Below, piece by piece: positions 52,430 to 62,007 of a stretch of 64,000 bases of DNA. Each line of letters begins with the position of its first letter. Position 1 is the stretch's first letter. The stretch lies in the NCBI GenBank assembly GCA_023957125.1, contig JAMLHL010000016.1, positions 1 through 64,000 on the forward strand. Direction: 5' to 3'. A program made the position numbers and the translations under genes. The notes beneath the pieces are model-generated. The model searched no databases, was not told the DNA's origin, and saw nothing but the letters and a program-made list of their open reading frames with translations. The DNA is from Chitinophagaceae bacterium (GTDB taxonomy: Bacteria; Bacteroidota; Bacteroidia; Chitinophagales; Chitinophagaceae).

Positions 52430-52975
52430 ATGAATATACAACACAAAAGACAAGGGCAGATGGAACTGCAGGACGTGTATTTTTACACAGACACCATCGT
52501 TGATTTCAAACTTCTGCCCAGGGATGACAATATAAAACTCATTATTATCCAATCCCTCTGTTATCTGGTTGAGCAAAAACTAGTAAAAGTTTTTGGCTAT
52601 GTAATAATGCCTAATCATATTCATCTGATATGGACACACCTGAAGCAGAATGGAAAGGAAAGCCCCGCAGGTAGCTTTACAAAATTTACGGCTCATCAAA
52701 TAAAAAAATACCTGTACCAAACCGATCCCCTCAATTTACTTAATTATTCATTGAACAAAATTGATCGTAAGTATCAATTCTGGAAGCGGGATCCTCTGGC
52801 TGTGCCATTAAGCACAATAAAAATATTAGAACAGAAACTGGAATACATTCATAACAATCCGGTTGTGGAAAAATGGGCTTTATGCAAACTACCCGAAGAA
52901 TACCGTTGGAGCAGTGCAAAGTTCTATATAGAAAATACAGACGAATTTAATTTCTTGTCACATTACAAGGATTGA
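52430..52975 (+). CDS. REP-associated tyrosine transposase (RAYT, IS200/Y1-like)
   Basis: 181 residues from the ATG at 52430. A start at 52418 is open, but the leader relics at 40732 and 52150 align their start with 52430. The HUH nuclease motif is MPNHIHLIW (His63, His65). YIHNNPV near residue 139 holds a candidate catalytic Tyr, followed by LPEEYRWSSAKFY, typical of the family. RAYTs nick and join single-stranded DNA at REP hairpins and are single-copy domesticated relatives of IS200 transposases. Here direct and inverted REP units abut both ends. The whole frame is intact, unlike the fossil at 27838-27945. The protein has no neighbours in an operon; arrays fill both spacers. Confidence 0.92.
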   Translation: MNIQHKRQGQMELQDVYFYTDTIVDFKLLPRDDNIKLIIIQSLCYLVEQKLVKVFGYVIMPNHIHLIWTHLKQNGKESPAGSFTKFTAHQIKKYLYQTDPLNLLNYSLNKIDRKYQFWKRDPLAVPLSTIKILEQKLEYIHNNPVVEKWALCKLPEEYRWSSAKFYIENTDEFNFLSHYKD

Positions 52976-53446
52976 TCTTTCGGTGGGTGATGACGCCACA
53001 CCGATAGTGAGATTCTTTTCGGTGGGTGATGACACCTCACCGATAGTGAAATTCTTTTCTGTGGATGAAGACATCTCACCGATAGTAAAATTCTTTCCGG
53101 TGGATGAAGACACCATACCGATAGTGAATTTCTTTCCGGTGGGTGATGACACCACACCGATAGTTAAGGACTGATCTCTCCTACTGGAGGATGTCGCCAC
53201 CCGCCGGTTTCAAACGCCCCTTTTCCCTACTGGTGCGGTGTCTTCACCCACCAGCATAAGTGATCCTCAGGCAAATTACATTTGCATAATGTTTTTTTCG
53301 GTGGGTGAAAACACCACGCCGATAGTAAAATTCTTTCCGGTCAGTGAAAACAGCACACCGATAGTGAAATTCTTTCCGGTGGATGAAGACAACTCACCGA
53401 TAGTGAGGTACTTATTTCCCCTACTGGTGTGGTGTCATCCACCAGC
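52976..53446 (+). repeat. RAYT-associated REP array, region IV (downstream of RAYT)
   Basis: It starts at the RAYT stop codon. Five direct units (hairpins at 52981, 53020, 53059, 53098, 53137; exact 39-bp steps), two inverted units (about 53181-53208, 53227-53255), a shortened leader relic that stops at TTGCATAAT, three direct units (53299, 53338, 53377), and one inverted unit (53421-53445). Direct units read as a 13-residue peptide repeat (FFSVGDDTTPIVK) only because 39 is divisible by 3. Confidence 0.92.
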
Positions 53447-53504
53447 AAAAACAGATCCAATAAAAAAGAAAAGAACACAATTGCAACATTGAAGCACACA
53501 GCTT

Positions 53505-55754
53505 TCATTTCTCCACAACCGGCCAGCTTGCTCTTTCATCACTCTTATACAGTCCCATCCTGTCAAACGGCACCTGTTTAAAACCTAACTTCAGCGCAGG
53601 CGAATTTTTCTTTAACCGGAATTTTCCCAGCTTAGGATCTTCCCGGTTGACAAATAACGGATCGGCTATTTTAAAGCTTTTCGACAAACTGTCTTTAACC
53701 CCGGTATCCGGAGCGACAATATTATCACTCATGGTTATATAGGGACGGGCTTTATCTTCAACCGAGGTTTTCCAAAATCCTGCACTTTTATCCCAGGAAC
53801 CGCCCTGACAGATATTAAGGGAAATAACATTGCCTTTTGGCGCCTTAGGTTCATCATTGATGATGTTTACCAATTTAGGGTACCGCGTACTATACGGCGG
53901 CTTATTATATGCAGTACCCAAAATGGTACCCTTTTCCTTTTCTTCCTTAATCCATTCTTCAGGGTGATCGTGCATCCAGCCTAAGCCCCTCGCATCAACA
54001 TGTAAAGAAGGAAGACAATTAACAAAAATATTGTTCAGTACATTGTTATCCCTGCCGCCGCCAATCATCATCGCACGCGTAACGTTATCAAATACATTCC
54101 CAACAATATCCACGCCGCAAAACGCATCATCGAGATAAACACCTACACATCCCTTTCCTTCAAAGCCGGAAATATCGTGGAGATAATTATAACGGATTAT
54201 ATTCCCCCGCATGGTCCAGTTTCTCCCGGCATATATAGCGCCCGCATCATTGGATTCATAACAAACATCAGCTATCTCGTTATACTCCATCAAATGATCA
54301 TTACCGTTGAAATAGATAGCCATATGCGGAAGATGCTTTATAAGATTGTGAGTGGCGCGGTTGCCAACGCCGTTGAGGGATATCCCCGGAAAGTAAACCC
54401 GCTTAATCCTGGCAACGTGATGTATATTATTGTTGTCGGCAAAACATTCCCCAGGGGTTAATGTAACGCGATCACCTGCATGGATCTTTATCCCCCCGGC
54501 GCCTACCTCATATATATCGCAACCTACCACGCCGTTGCGCTTTCCTCCATTGATAACAATCCCCTCATCTCCCGCATTCCTGATGGTGCACCCTGCTATT
54601 AAAACATCATTACAGTCTTCCATCTTCACCACGGTTTCACGGCAACCTTCAAGCGTCAATCCTTGCAGCGTTAAAAATGAAACATTACTCATGCTTATAA
54701 TGTTTCTATTTACTGAAATAAAAGTCTTTCCGTTTTTAATGCCGGATGGCGGATAAAAATAGAGGATCCCTTTTTCCCTATCTACATAATACTCCCCCGG
54801 CTCATCTATCTCTGAAAGCAGGTTGAACCCATAAAACCATTGACCTAAACGATACCCATATCCGTGATACGGAGGCCTCACTTCTATCATCTTTTTCCCG
54901 GTATCAATCTTCGCCACTTTATGCCGCTGTTCGGCCCAGTCCCAAAACCAGTATCCGCTCACCCATGCGTCTTTCTCATCCTTCCATTCATTGATCCGCG
55001 GGTCATCATAATTGAACTTACCCACTTTATCGCCTTTGGTTCCCCGTATATCCACAGGATCTTCATTAAGCAGTCCCGTAATTTTTACAAATCCTTTATT
55101 AGGATACCGGGATATCCACATCGGTCTGTCGTTAAAAAACAATTCTACACCTCCACCTCCGGGAGAACCAAAATTGTTCACGCCGGTGGCTGAAAGATCT
55201 GACTGATAAATTTTTCCACGAACCTCCGGACGGAGCTTCTCCAAAACGGATTCATCTGTAACCAAATTCCATTTTGTTAGTTTTTTGCCTCCTGACAACC
55301 GTACTTCATTTCCCTTTTTGCCCCGATAGATAACGCGCGATGCCGCATCGGCACCGCCATCCCGCGCATCCAATTCAAATACCCCCGGCAATTCATAAAC
55401 GCCTTCCTGTATCTCTACTATTATTTCTCCCTTACCCAGCTTTTTCTGCTCTTTCAATTTACGGATCAGGTTCCTTGCGCCCTCCAATGTTGCCAGAGGA
55501 CCATCCGTTTTATTATCATTCGCCTGGCTGAACTTCCCGGACCAATTATCATTTCCCGAAGTTGAAATGTACAACTGCAAAACAGGTTTTGGCGATGTAT
55601 TCACCGGCGTACCTGACACTAATATATTTGCCGCCAGGAGAGCGGTCAATAAAAAACAATATTTCCGTCTTCTAAAAGCTAAAGTTCCGGACAACAATGC
55701 ACTCATTTTTTTTATTTTAGCCGCCAATGCAATGGTATTTTCAGATAAACCCAT
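53505..55754 (-). CDS. Secreted right-handed parallel beta-helix protein (GH141/polysaccharide-lyase-like)
   Basis: A 749-residue protein; the hydrophobic signal (YCFLLTALLAANILVSG) begins near residue 32, so a start at 55706 is possible. The opening LYISTSGNDNWSGKF ... GPLATLEGARNLIRKLKEQK is typical of beta-helix glycan-active proteins, including family GH141. A jelly-roll-like region (about 180-330) interrupts the helix. Repeated coils with Asn/Asp ladders then run over about 360-640 (DVLIAGCTIRNAGDEGIVIN; NGVVGCDIYEVGAGGIKIH; AIYAGRNWTMRGNIIRYNYL). It is the last gene of an operon with DUF4838 and DUF4091 proteins. Fucosidase, xylanase or lyase activity cannot be told apart here. Confidence 0.8.
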   Translation of the reverse strand: MGLSENTIALAAKIKKMSALLSGTLAFRRRKYCFLLTALLAANILVSGTPVNTSPKPVLQLYISTSGNDNWSGKFSQANDNKTDGPLATLEGARNLIRKLKEQKKLGKGEIIVEIQEGVYELPGVFELDARDGGADAASRVIYRGKKGNEVRLSGGKKLTKWNLVTDESVLEKLRPEVRGKIYQSDLSATGVNNFGSPGGGGVELFFNDRPMWISRYPNKGFVKITGLLNEDPVDIRGTKGDKVGKFNYDDPRINEWKDEKDAWVSGYWFWDWAEQRHKVAKIDTGKKMIEVRPPYHGYGYRLGQWFYGFNLLSEIDEPGEYYVDREKGILYFYPPSGIKNGKTFISVNRNIISMSNVSFLTLQGLTLEGCRETVVKMEDCNDVLIAGCTIRNAGDEGIVINGGKRNGVVGCDIYEVGAGGIKIHAGDRVTLTPGECFADNNNIHHVARIKRVYFPGISLNGVGNRATHNLIKHLPHMAIYFNGNDHLMEYNEIADVCYESNDAGAIYAGRNWTMRGNIIRYNYLHDISGFEGKGCVGVYLDDAFCGVDIVGNVFDNVTRAMMIGGGRDNNVLNNIFVNCLPSLHVDARGLGWMHDHPEEWIKEEKEKGTILGTAYNKPPYSTRYPKLVNIINDEPKAPKGNVISLNICQGGSWDKSAGFWKTSVEDKARPYITMSDNIVAPDTGVKDSLSKSFKIADPLFVNREDPKLGKFRLKKNSPALKLGFKQVPFDRMGLYKSDERASWPVVEK

Positions 55755-55786
55755 AATGATAAATAATTATCCCGTCAATATTATGT

Positions 55787-56752
55787 TTAATTCCCGAACA
55801 ATTTTTTACCCGCTATAATAGCTTCTGCTAACTTTTCCCGATGCGCCATCAGATGAGTGGGGTCTTTTGCAAAGCTCACCAGGCTCGACGTTATGTTGTC
55901 AGGCACTTTCAGTAAGTTCTTCGCTGTTGCCAGCCACACCTCCTGCCGATCATTCAGATCTCCCATCTTTTCATGTGCATTTACCTGCTGCTGCAGCATC
56001 CAAAAATATTCATAGTCTTCAATACCATCCCGCAACAACTCCCACCTCAATGAATTAACGGGGCCGCTGATAAATGGTTCCTTGTTATTATTGGGATCCC
56101 GGTTGGGCGGATAAAAAAATCTGCCATCACCGTTTCCCCATTTGCGTCCGGGTGGGCCGCCGGCACGCCAGCTTTGAGGAAGCAATCCTTTGTAAAGCCC
56201 ACCCGGAAGGGCTTTAGGAGCATACACCGTTATCCAAAACGGTTGATTGGTACGGGCTTTTAAAGTTACAGGCTCCACTACCGGCGGTAACGGATCCGGC
56301 CAACTATCCGCCGCGCCGATACTATCGGTCGGGATCTTAACGGGTACATACACCACCTGGTCAATAGTAACAAAAGATGCATTTATTTTAGTTTGATACG
56401 GTCCGTCCAAATCACTGCAACTAACGGTTACATTCTTAATATCCTCCGATGGACAGATCACTACCTGCACAGCTTCGTATTCATTACGCGCAAGCCGGAC
56501 TGAAACGAAATCGCTTTTTTGATCAACAGGCGGCACTGGTCGTTTTTGCCCTATTTTATGAACCGGACCACACCACCATACGTCATCGCTACCATTCAGC
56601 CGTAAGCCATAACCGGTATCATATAAAGCCGGTTTCAGGGTATCATTGCGTGATGGCCTGCCCGGCTGGTATTGCCACGAAGGTTTTACATCAAAAATAA
56701 AGCTACTGCCGGTCAGGAAAATACAACTCCATAACAAGTTTCGTATAAGCAT
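55787..56752 (-). CDS. DUF4091-type protein, probably internally deleted
   Basis: A 321-residue secreted protein. The N-terminal part (residues about 50-200) is a beta-sandwich as in DUF4091 glycosidase-like proteins (VRLARNEYEAVQVVI; PFWITVYAPKALPGGLYKG). Then the text jumps at about residue 203 to SWRAGGPPGRKWGNGDGRFF, the junction normally found after the catalytic barrel, and ends with the family's PVNSLRWELLRDGIEDYEYF helical domain. Full-length relatives are roughly 550-800 residues, so the barrel of some 250-350 residues is missing in frame. It is 5 bp downstream of the DUF4838 gene. It may be a non-catalytic binding protein or a decaying gene. Confidence 0.7.
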   Translation of the reverse strand: MLIRNLLWSCIFLTGSSFIFDVKPSWQYQPGRPSRNDTLKPALYDTGYGLRLNGSDDVWWCGPVHKIGQKRPVPPVDQKSDFVSVRLARNEYEAVQVVICPSEDIKNVTVSCSDLDGPYQTKINASFVTIDQVVYVPVKIPTDSIGAADSWPDPLPPVVEPVTLKARTNQPFWITVYAPKALPGGLYKGLLPQSWRAGGPPGRKWGNGDGRFFYPPNRDPNNNKEPFISGPVNSLRWELLRDGIEDYEYFWMLQQQVNAHEKMGDLNDRQEVWLATAKNLLKVPDNITSSLVSFAKDPTHLMAHREKLAEAIIAGKKLFGN

Positions 56753-56757
56753 TATGG

Positions 56758-58626
56758 TTATTTATTCTTCTTATATTTTTCTATCCAGTTAAACAATGTC
56801 GTTCTGCGTATCATATAATCCACTGTAATAGCATAAAGAGGATCCTGCCTCAACTTTTCGAACCTATCCCACAAATCGTTAACCTCCGGTGAGGCAGTCA
56901 TTTCATCCAGTTCTTTAGAGAAAGCCTCCATGTTTTTGAGTTCCTTCTCACCCAAAGCAGCCAGCGGCAGCGGGAAACTTTTGTAGGCAGTTATGGCTGT
57001 TTTATATAACTGCCACATATCATCCAGCTTCCTGACGCGTGCTTTTTGCAAGGGTGTTTCCGCCAGTTGCAATGCCTCCTTCATCAACGAATCTGCCTGC
57101 GTGAGGTAAGCGTCCGGTATGCTCAGGGCATAACTTCCAACAGTAAAGGGCAAATACTGGTCTTCCATGATATTCCATTTTGAACCATAGATATCCTCTG
57201 TCCAGAATTTCTCCCAGATTGCATAATACGCTTTCAATTTGGACGCTGCTTTTCTTCCTGCAGCAGCAATATACCAATCATCCAGGAGACTGTCCACATC
57301 CTGATCGGGATTCCACAACAACTTAGCCAATACCCAACCCTTGGGACCTTCTCCAATATTCGGATACAATTCGGCATAATAGTGGCTCACATGATTTTTT
57401 GCACCCCAACTTAAATACCGTTGCATCTCGTGAAACCACACCCGGGGCGTCATATAATTCAACCCCCAGGCATAATCATACCAGCCCAATACCGGCGCTA
57501 CCTTGCTCCAGGCAAGCGTTAAGACTTCTCCTTTTTTTCTCAATCCGGGATTGGCCCATCGCATCCTTTCGTAGGTAATCAGGGGCACTATGTGAGCATC
57601 TACGTTCACGCCGGAAGGAGGATCAGCCAGGTTATTATATGCCAGACAGCCCAATAAAGCATTGGGATATACCTCATGAACTTTTGCCGCCACTTCATTT
57701 GCCCACTTGAAATAATCGTCTGAAACATTTTCAAGTCCCAGGTAGTTTTTGGTTCCGTTACGACGGGCAAGCGATGCAGGCGACTCGTCGTATTTTCCCT
57801 GTGTATCGTTTATACCCAACGAGTAAGTATAAACGCCCGGGTGCTTTTCGAAATAATGTATGATTTCCTTCGCTGCGGTATCTGCAATGCCTGTCGCGGA
57901 AAAATTAGGCTGCCAGGTTCTCGTGTCATGATTGTTTTTGGGAATATATCTCTTGCCGTTGATCAAAGGGTAAAATTCAGGATTGGTCTGACCAAATTTC
58001 TCCGGAGGAAAAAGATGGTTCAGATTTTCGCCGAATGCAATCCGGCTCCGGCACCTGTTAAAACGTCCCCATTGAGACCAGGAACCCGGCATGGATAGTG
58101 AGCGGGAAAGATAAACAGGCTCCTCTTTTACTTCAGTTTTCGGGATAACCAGGTCGTCATGGACGGGAATTTCTATGCCCACATCCGTAGCCATTAACCA
58201 GCGTATGCCAGCAAAACGCTCCAGGAAATCATACACGCCAAACTCGGTACCCCAATCGCTGCCCCCGAGTATCATAAAATTATCGTTGTCAATTCCTTTT
58301 AATAAGAAACCATCTTCGTCCAGGTGGCCCAGGTCTATCTGCTGTTCTTTTACATAAGACGTCATTCCAATATGAATGTTAACCACATTTTCTATTGTGC
58401 TGTTACTAACCGGAAGGGTGGCCCCGGTACTTTCCCTGATGTAGTGCTGCATGATTTGCGCCGCATTTTTCAATGGTTCACCAGCATCGGGCGCAATTAT
58501 GATTGCAGCATGGGGGCTATGATTTTTCACCAGGATCATAAATTCACCGGATCGCCTGCACGAAACCAATGACAAAAACGCCAGCACAAAAACCATTGCC
58601 TTAACGGACATATGCTTATTACTCAT
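56758..58626 (-). CDS. DUF4838 lipoprotein with GH67-like N-terminal domain
   Basis: A 622-residue lipoprotein (LVSC, Cys23). Residues about 40-150 resemble the N-terminal domain of alpha-glucuronidases (AAQIMQHYIRESTGATLPVS; NVVNIHIGMTSYVKE; FGVYDFLERFAGIRWLM). The DUF4838 core follows, with FYPLINGKRYIP, YTYSLGINDTQGKYDESPAS and LGWYDYAWGLNYMTPR, a likely TIM barrel with acidic residues at strand ends. DUF4838 proteins occur in many Bacteroidota PULs; the activity is not established, but an exo-acting glycosidase on uronic-acid-bearing glycans is plausible. It is first in the operon with the DUF4091 and beta-helix genes. Confidence 0.82.
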   Translation of the reverse strand: MSNKHMSVKAMVFVLAFLSLVSCRRSGEFMILVKNHSPHAAIIIAPDAGEPLKNAAQIMQHYIRESTGATLPVSNSTIENVVNIHIGMTSYVKEQQIDLGHLDEDGFLLKGIDNDNFMILGGSDWGTEFGVYDFLERFAGIRWLMATDVGIEIPVHDDLVIPKTEVKEEPVYLSRSLSMPGSWSQWGRFNRCRSRIAFGENLNHLFPPEKFGQTNPEFYPLINGKRYIPKNNHDTRTWQPNFSATGIADTAAKEIIHYFEKHPGVYTYSLGINDTQGKYDESPASLARRNGTKNYLGLENVSDDYFKWANEVAAKVHEVYPNALLGCLAYNNLADPPSGVNVDAHIVPLITYERMRWANPGLRKKGEVLTLAWSKVAPVLGWYDYAWGLNYMTPRVWFHEMQRYLSWGAKNHVSHYYAELYPNIGEGPKGWVLAKLLWNPDQDVDSLLDDWYIAAAGRKAASKLKAYYAIWEKFWTEDIYGSKWNIMEDQYLPFTVGSYALSIPDAYLTQADSLMKEALQLAETPLQKARVRKLDDMWQLYKTAITAYKSFPLPLAALGEKELKNMEAFSKELDEMTASPEVNDLWDRFEKLRQDPLYAITVDYMIRRTTLFNWIEKYKKNK

Positions 58627-58832
58627 TCTGATTTCGAGTTTTGTAATACTTTTTTAAACCAGCAATCTTTTTATAACCCGGGTAATAAATTTCCCATGCT
58701 GCCTATCTTGCGCGTGGTGATGTGCTTAGATTCACGAAATTTTATTCGCTCCCCGCAAACAGGTAGTCTTATGAACAATAATTAACCTCTGCTACACCTC
58801 CAGGGTGAGTATATCCGCGATAAATACCTCTT

Positions 58833-61049
58833 TTACTTCTTCAACAACTCACTCTCCGTCCAGGAGGTTTTTCGGTCTTTATTCTCTTCTCTCAGTTTCT
58901 TCACTTCATCAGGTTTGACTATAGCATTTACTCCATTATTTTTCTCCTTATTAAATTCCCAGCGTACATAGCTCAGCACAGAGGCAATCCACCAGTCGTT
59001 GTTATCGTTCATGGCCGGCATTTCACTTGAGTAGGTCTTCCCGTCTATCGGACCTTTTAATCCATTCAGGAGAATCCGGATCGCATTGTCTTTTTCCGAC
59101 AGTTTTATAAACCGTGCTCCCGTCAGAGCCGGCGCCGTCATCCCCTGTCCCGGGGTTTCCATCCCCTGACCTTCATTTCCATGACAATTAGCGCAGAAGG
59201 TTCTGAAGGTAACCGCGCCGTTTAAGACCATTCTCCTGTGGTTCTTATCCATATCTCCAAGTCTCTTTGATAAATTTTTCACCAACTCATTTTTGGCTAT
59301 CGCCTCTTTTACCGACGTAATCATTTCGTTGTCGCTATTCCGGCTTGCTATTTCTTTTACAATGTCCCTGGCAGCATCAGTGCCGGACCGGGACATGGAT
59401 AGCAACACCTGCACCCGGACATCGTAATCAGGATCATTCTTTAATTTAGCCACTTCATCCACTAATCCCGTATCGCCCGAAACCAAACCGGGCTCGCTTA
59501 TCCACACGGCTGTTTTCCTCACTCTTGCATCCTCATCATTTAAAGCATGATCAAGCGTTGTCCTGTCCATAGCATCCAACCCGTCCAGGGTCCACAAAGC
59601 ATGAATACGCGCCAGATGGTTGTCTTTACCTGAGGCGCCGGTTGCAATATTTTTCAGTTCCGGTACAACCGTTTTATCGCCGCGGCTGACTATTAATTTC
59701 TGGGCATTATCGCGCCACCAGCCGTTAGGATGTTCCAGATACTGCAACAATTGTTCACTCGTTTCATTCAGCATATTTGGTTTTGGGGAACGTTTCCCGC
59801 CCTTATACACTACGCGGTAAATACGTCCCCGATTAATGTTTTTAGCAAGCCCGAAACTATCAATCTTATTTCTCAAAAAAGATCCCGGGTTGGTCCAGCT
59901 CCCCTGCTGAATAATTCCGCGGTACATATCCACGATATAAAGATTGCCATCGGGACCTGTAGCCGAATTTACGGGTCTGAAATTCATGTCCTGAGAGGCA
60001 ATAAATTCCGCACTGTCGTAAGCATTTCGCAAGGTCGTTTTTCCCATATTGTGCTCCACTTTAGCCCTGCGGATAATTCTGCCCACCGGTTCGCAAACAA
60101 TATAATCTCCCACAAGATCTTCCGGCAGCGCATCTCCCCTGTAGATAGACTGTCCGCAGCATCCGGTAAAATGATTAAGGGTATTATCAGGACGGAGCCG
60201 CTCCGGGCCGCCCTGCACATCGGGGGTAGCCATTATGGGCCATACCTGCTGGAATTCGGCATCGAAGTTATCTTTGAAATTAAGCTTTCCGTAAACGGGG
60301 TTGATCTGAAAATCCTGTACCGGCGTTTCTCCCCCTGCAGCGGAATAATACAACCGGCCGTAATTGTCGTGCGTAATCCCCCATTGTCCGCCGCTGTTGT
60401 AAATGGAATCTACCTCCATTTTACCATTTCTATAACGGACACGGATAGGTTCATAAGTCATGTACATCCAGTTATCAATATTCCAATCCAGCCCACTGCG
60501 TTGGTGCTCCATATTGGCATCACTGGTAGAATAGGCGTCATTCTTATATACGACTTTCTTTACATCGGCTTTGCCATCGCCATCGGTGTCTTTATAGCTG
60601 GTAATGGTGATAGAATTGGTTTCATTCACCAGCAGTTCGTCCCCTACTGTCTGGATCATCCGGGGGAGCAGGAGGCTGTCCACAAAAACGGTACTCTTAT
60701 CCATCTTTCCGTCGCCATCCGTATCCTCCAACAGCTTGATGCAGCTTATCGGTTGCTGTTCCCCGGTAGCATCCGCATCCCGCATATACGTAAGCATTTC
60801 CGCTACATACAAACGTCCGTTACCGTCCCAGGCAATAGCAACGGGTTCTTTAATCATGGGTTCACTTGCCACCAGTTCGATCTTATAGCCGTCCGGCAAA
60901 AAAATCTTTTTCATACTCTCCTCCGGCGAGAGGTAATCGGCAGTAGGATGCGGATTGAAAACGGGTTTGGGATTTTCGTCATTCGGGGAACAAGCGGACA
61001 GGACAATGAAAAACAAAGTGAAACATACCAATAAAGGATTTTTTTTCAT
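58833..61049 (-). CDS. PVC-type dehydrogenase with HEAT repeats and C-terminal cytochrome c
   Basis: About 738 residues from the ATG at 61049 (MKKNPLLVCFTLFFIVLSAC, lipoprotein signal); the frame is open to 61109. The beta-propeller starts with LPDGYKIELVASEPMIKEPVAIAWD and carries LLEDTDGDGKMDKSTVFVD and YKDTDGDGKADVKK calcium-loop motifs. The middle (about 440-590) has HEAT-like helices (LARIHALWTLDGLDAMDR; VRVQVLLSMSRSGTDAARDI). The C-terminus has the haem motif CANCHGNEGQG and a later Met for ligation. It is probably a periplasmic sugar or alcohol dehydrogenase passing electrons to a c-type haem. It shares architecture with the truncated gene at 1-646. Confidence 0.88.
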   Translation of the reverse strand: MKKNPLLVCFTLFFIVLSACSPNDENPKPVFNPHPTADYLSPEESMKKIFLPDGYKIELVASEPMIKEPVAIAWDGNGRLYVAEMLTYMRDADATGEQQPISCIKLLEDTDGDGKMDKSTVFVDSLLLPRMIQTVGDELLVNETNSITITSYKDTDGDGKADVKKVVYKNDAYSTSDANMEHQRSGLDWNIDNWMYMTYEPIRVRYRNGKMEVDSIYNSGGQWGITHDNYGRLYYSAAGGETPVQDFQINPVYGKLNFKDNFDAEFQQVWPIMATPDVQGGPERLRPDNTLNHFTGCCGQSIYRGDALPEDLVGDYIVCEPVGRIIRRAKVEHNMGKTTLRNAYDSAEFIASQDMNFRPVNSATGPDGNLYIVDMYRGIIQQGSWTNPGSFLRNKIDSFGLAKNINRGRIYRVVYKGGKRSPKPNMLNETSEQLLQYLEHPNGWWRDNAQKLIVSRGDKTVVPELKNIATGASGKDNHLARIHALWTLDGLDAMDRTTLDHALNDEDARVRKTAVWISEPGLVSGDTGLVDEVAKLKNDPDYDVRVQVLLSMSRSGTDAARDIVKEIASRNSDNEMITSVKEAIAKNELVKNLSKRLGDMDKNHRRMVLNGAVTFRTFCANCHGNEGQGMETPGQGMTAPALTGARFIKLSEKDNAIRILLNGLKGPIDGKTYSSEMPAMNDNNDWWIASVLSYVRWEFNKEKNNGVNAIVKPDEVKKLREENKDRKTSWTESELLKK

Positions 61050-61275
61050 CTGTATCTCTTTTTTTAAGTAAATGGAACTTCGCCAATAATCATCGCCCTT
61101 GTACGACAATAATCTATCACGCGCCGTTTCATTTTAAAACCGGTTTTTAAATCGTTGAAAAAATGAGGGTGCAAATGGGTTATATCCGGTGCTGTTTTTT
61201 AGGGTTATCCGAAAAGAGTGGGAAGGTACACCATCTGCTTTAAAACTTTTTGATTTTTTTCGGGGAAACCAGTTT

Positions 61276-61587
61276 TCACATGGTTAAATGCTTCTTATCA
61301 TTCGACGGTATTATGAGGAGGGAATCGCAATATGCTTTTGGGGTAACGATTGGTATCGTGTATGATGGATGGACTCCAATCCTGATATGAAAATGTGCTT
61401 CATCGAATTTAACATGAGTCACCAACCAGGGAGCTATTTGTTCCGTAAACCGGCTTCTTTTTCTTTTTTTATATTGAGTGGAAACCACTGTCTCCATTGG
61501 TTTTACCACAAGCGTTTGCCGAAGTATAACTTTTTTCCGGGCTGATGGTCGTTTCTCATATTGGCTTTTATTGCCAAAATAAGTCAT
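61276..61587 (-). CDS. Doubtful small ORF in an orphan low-GC stretch
   Basis: A 103-residue frame (MTYFGNKSQYEKRPSARKKV ... SNDKKHLTM), basic, without a recognised domain, signal peptide or close upstream promoter. It lies alone in the 958-bp gap between the PVC-type gene and the GH99-like gene, where base composition differs from the neighbours. It may be chance or the remnant of a lost gene. Confidence 0.25.
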   Translation of the reverse strand: MTYFGNKSQYEKRPSARKKVILRQTLVVKPMETVVSTQYKKRKRSRFTEQIAPWLVTHVKFDEAHFHIRIGVHPSYTIPIVTPKAYCDSLLIIPSNDKKHLTM

Positions 61588-62007
61588 CTTTTCTCTTTAG
61601 AGGACGTTTCTTAGTTGCAGGATACACGTTAAATGGAAATTTCAGTGAAAGTATACCACCGTTTCAGTTCAAAGGGTACCAGTGTTTTTTTAGGTTATAA
61701 TGGCGGTGTAAATTTAGTTGTTTTTTCTTTTTCTGAGCGACTCCACCTATTTGAGATATACAAGTCTCTAAAATATAAACCGTAACCTTTCGCCAAAAGA
61801 AAATTTGTAGTACACAAACCGGAACTCAAAAATTTAGAGAACCACTACAGACAAGACTTTACACCTGAATAGCTGCAATATGGGCTAAGGTAGATTTTCC
61901 CCTCGTGATACGGAGATTATGCCTATAAAGCACATTATGAATAAAATCAGAGAATTACACAAGGGTCCAGATGAACCTTTTATCATAGTGATACTTTAAG
62001 CAGGAAG
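61588..62007. other. Gene-free A/T-rich stretch
   Basis: No ORF, repeat or hairpin that I can support. A short plus-strand reading near 61918-62000 (IMPIKHIMNKIRELHKG) looks protein-like but is closed upstream by stops; it could be a decayed gene end. Confidence 0.4.

Noticed and set aside
52983..53174. ORFs encoding a 13-residue tandem repeat protein in the REP arrays (also 40754-41023, 53238-53492 and on the minus strand)
   Set aside because: They follow from a 39-bp period divisible by three. Both strands are open, no start or signal fits, and changes preserve the hairpin, not the peptide.
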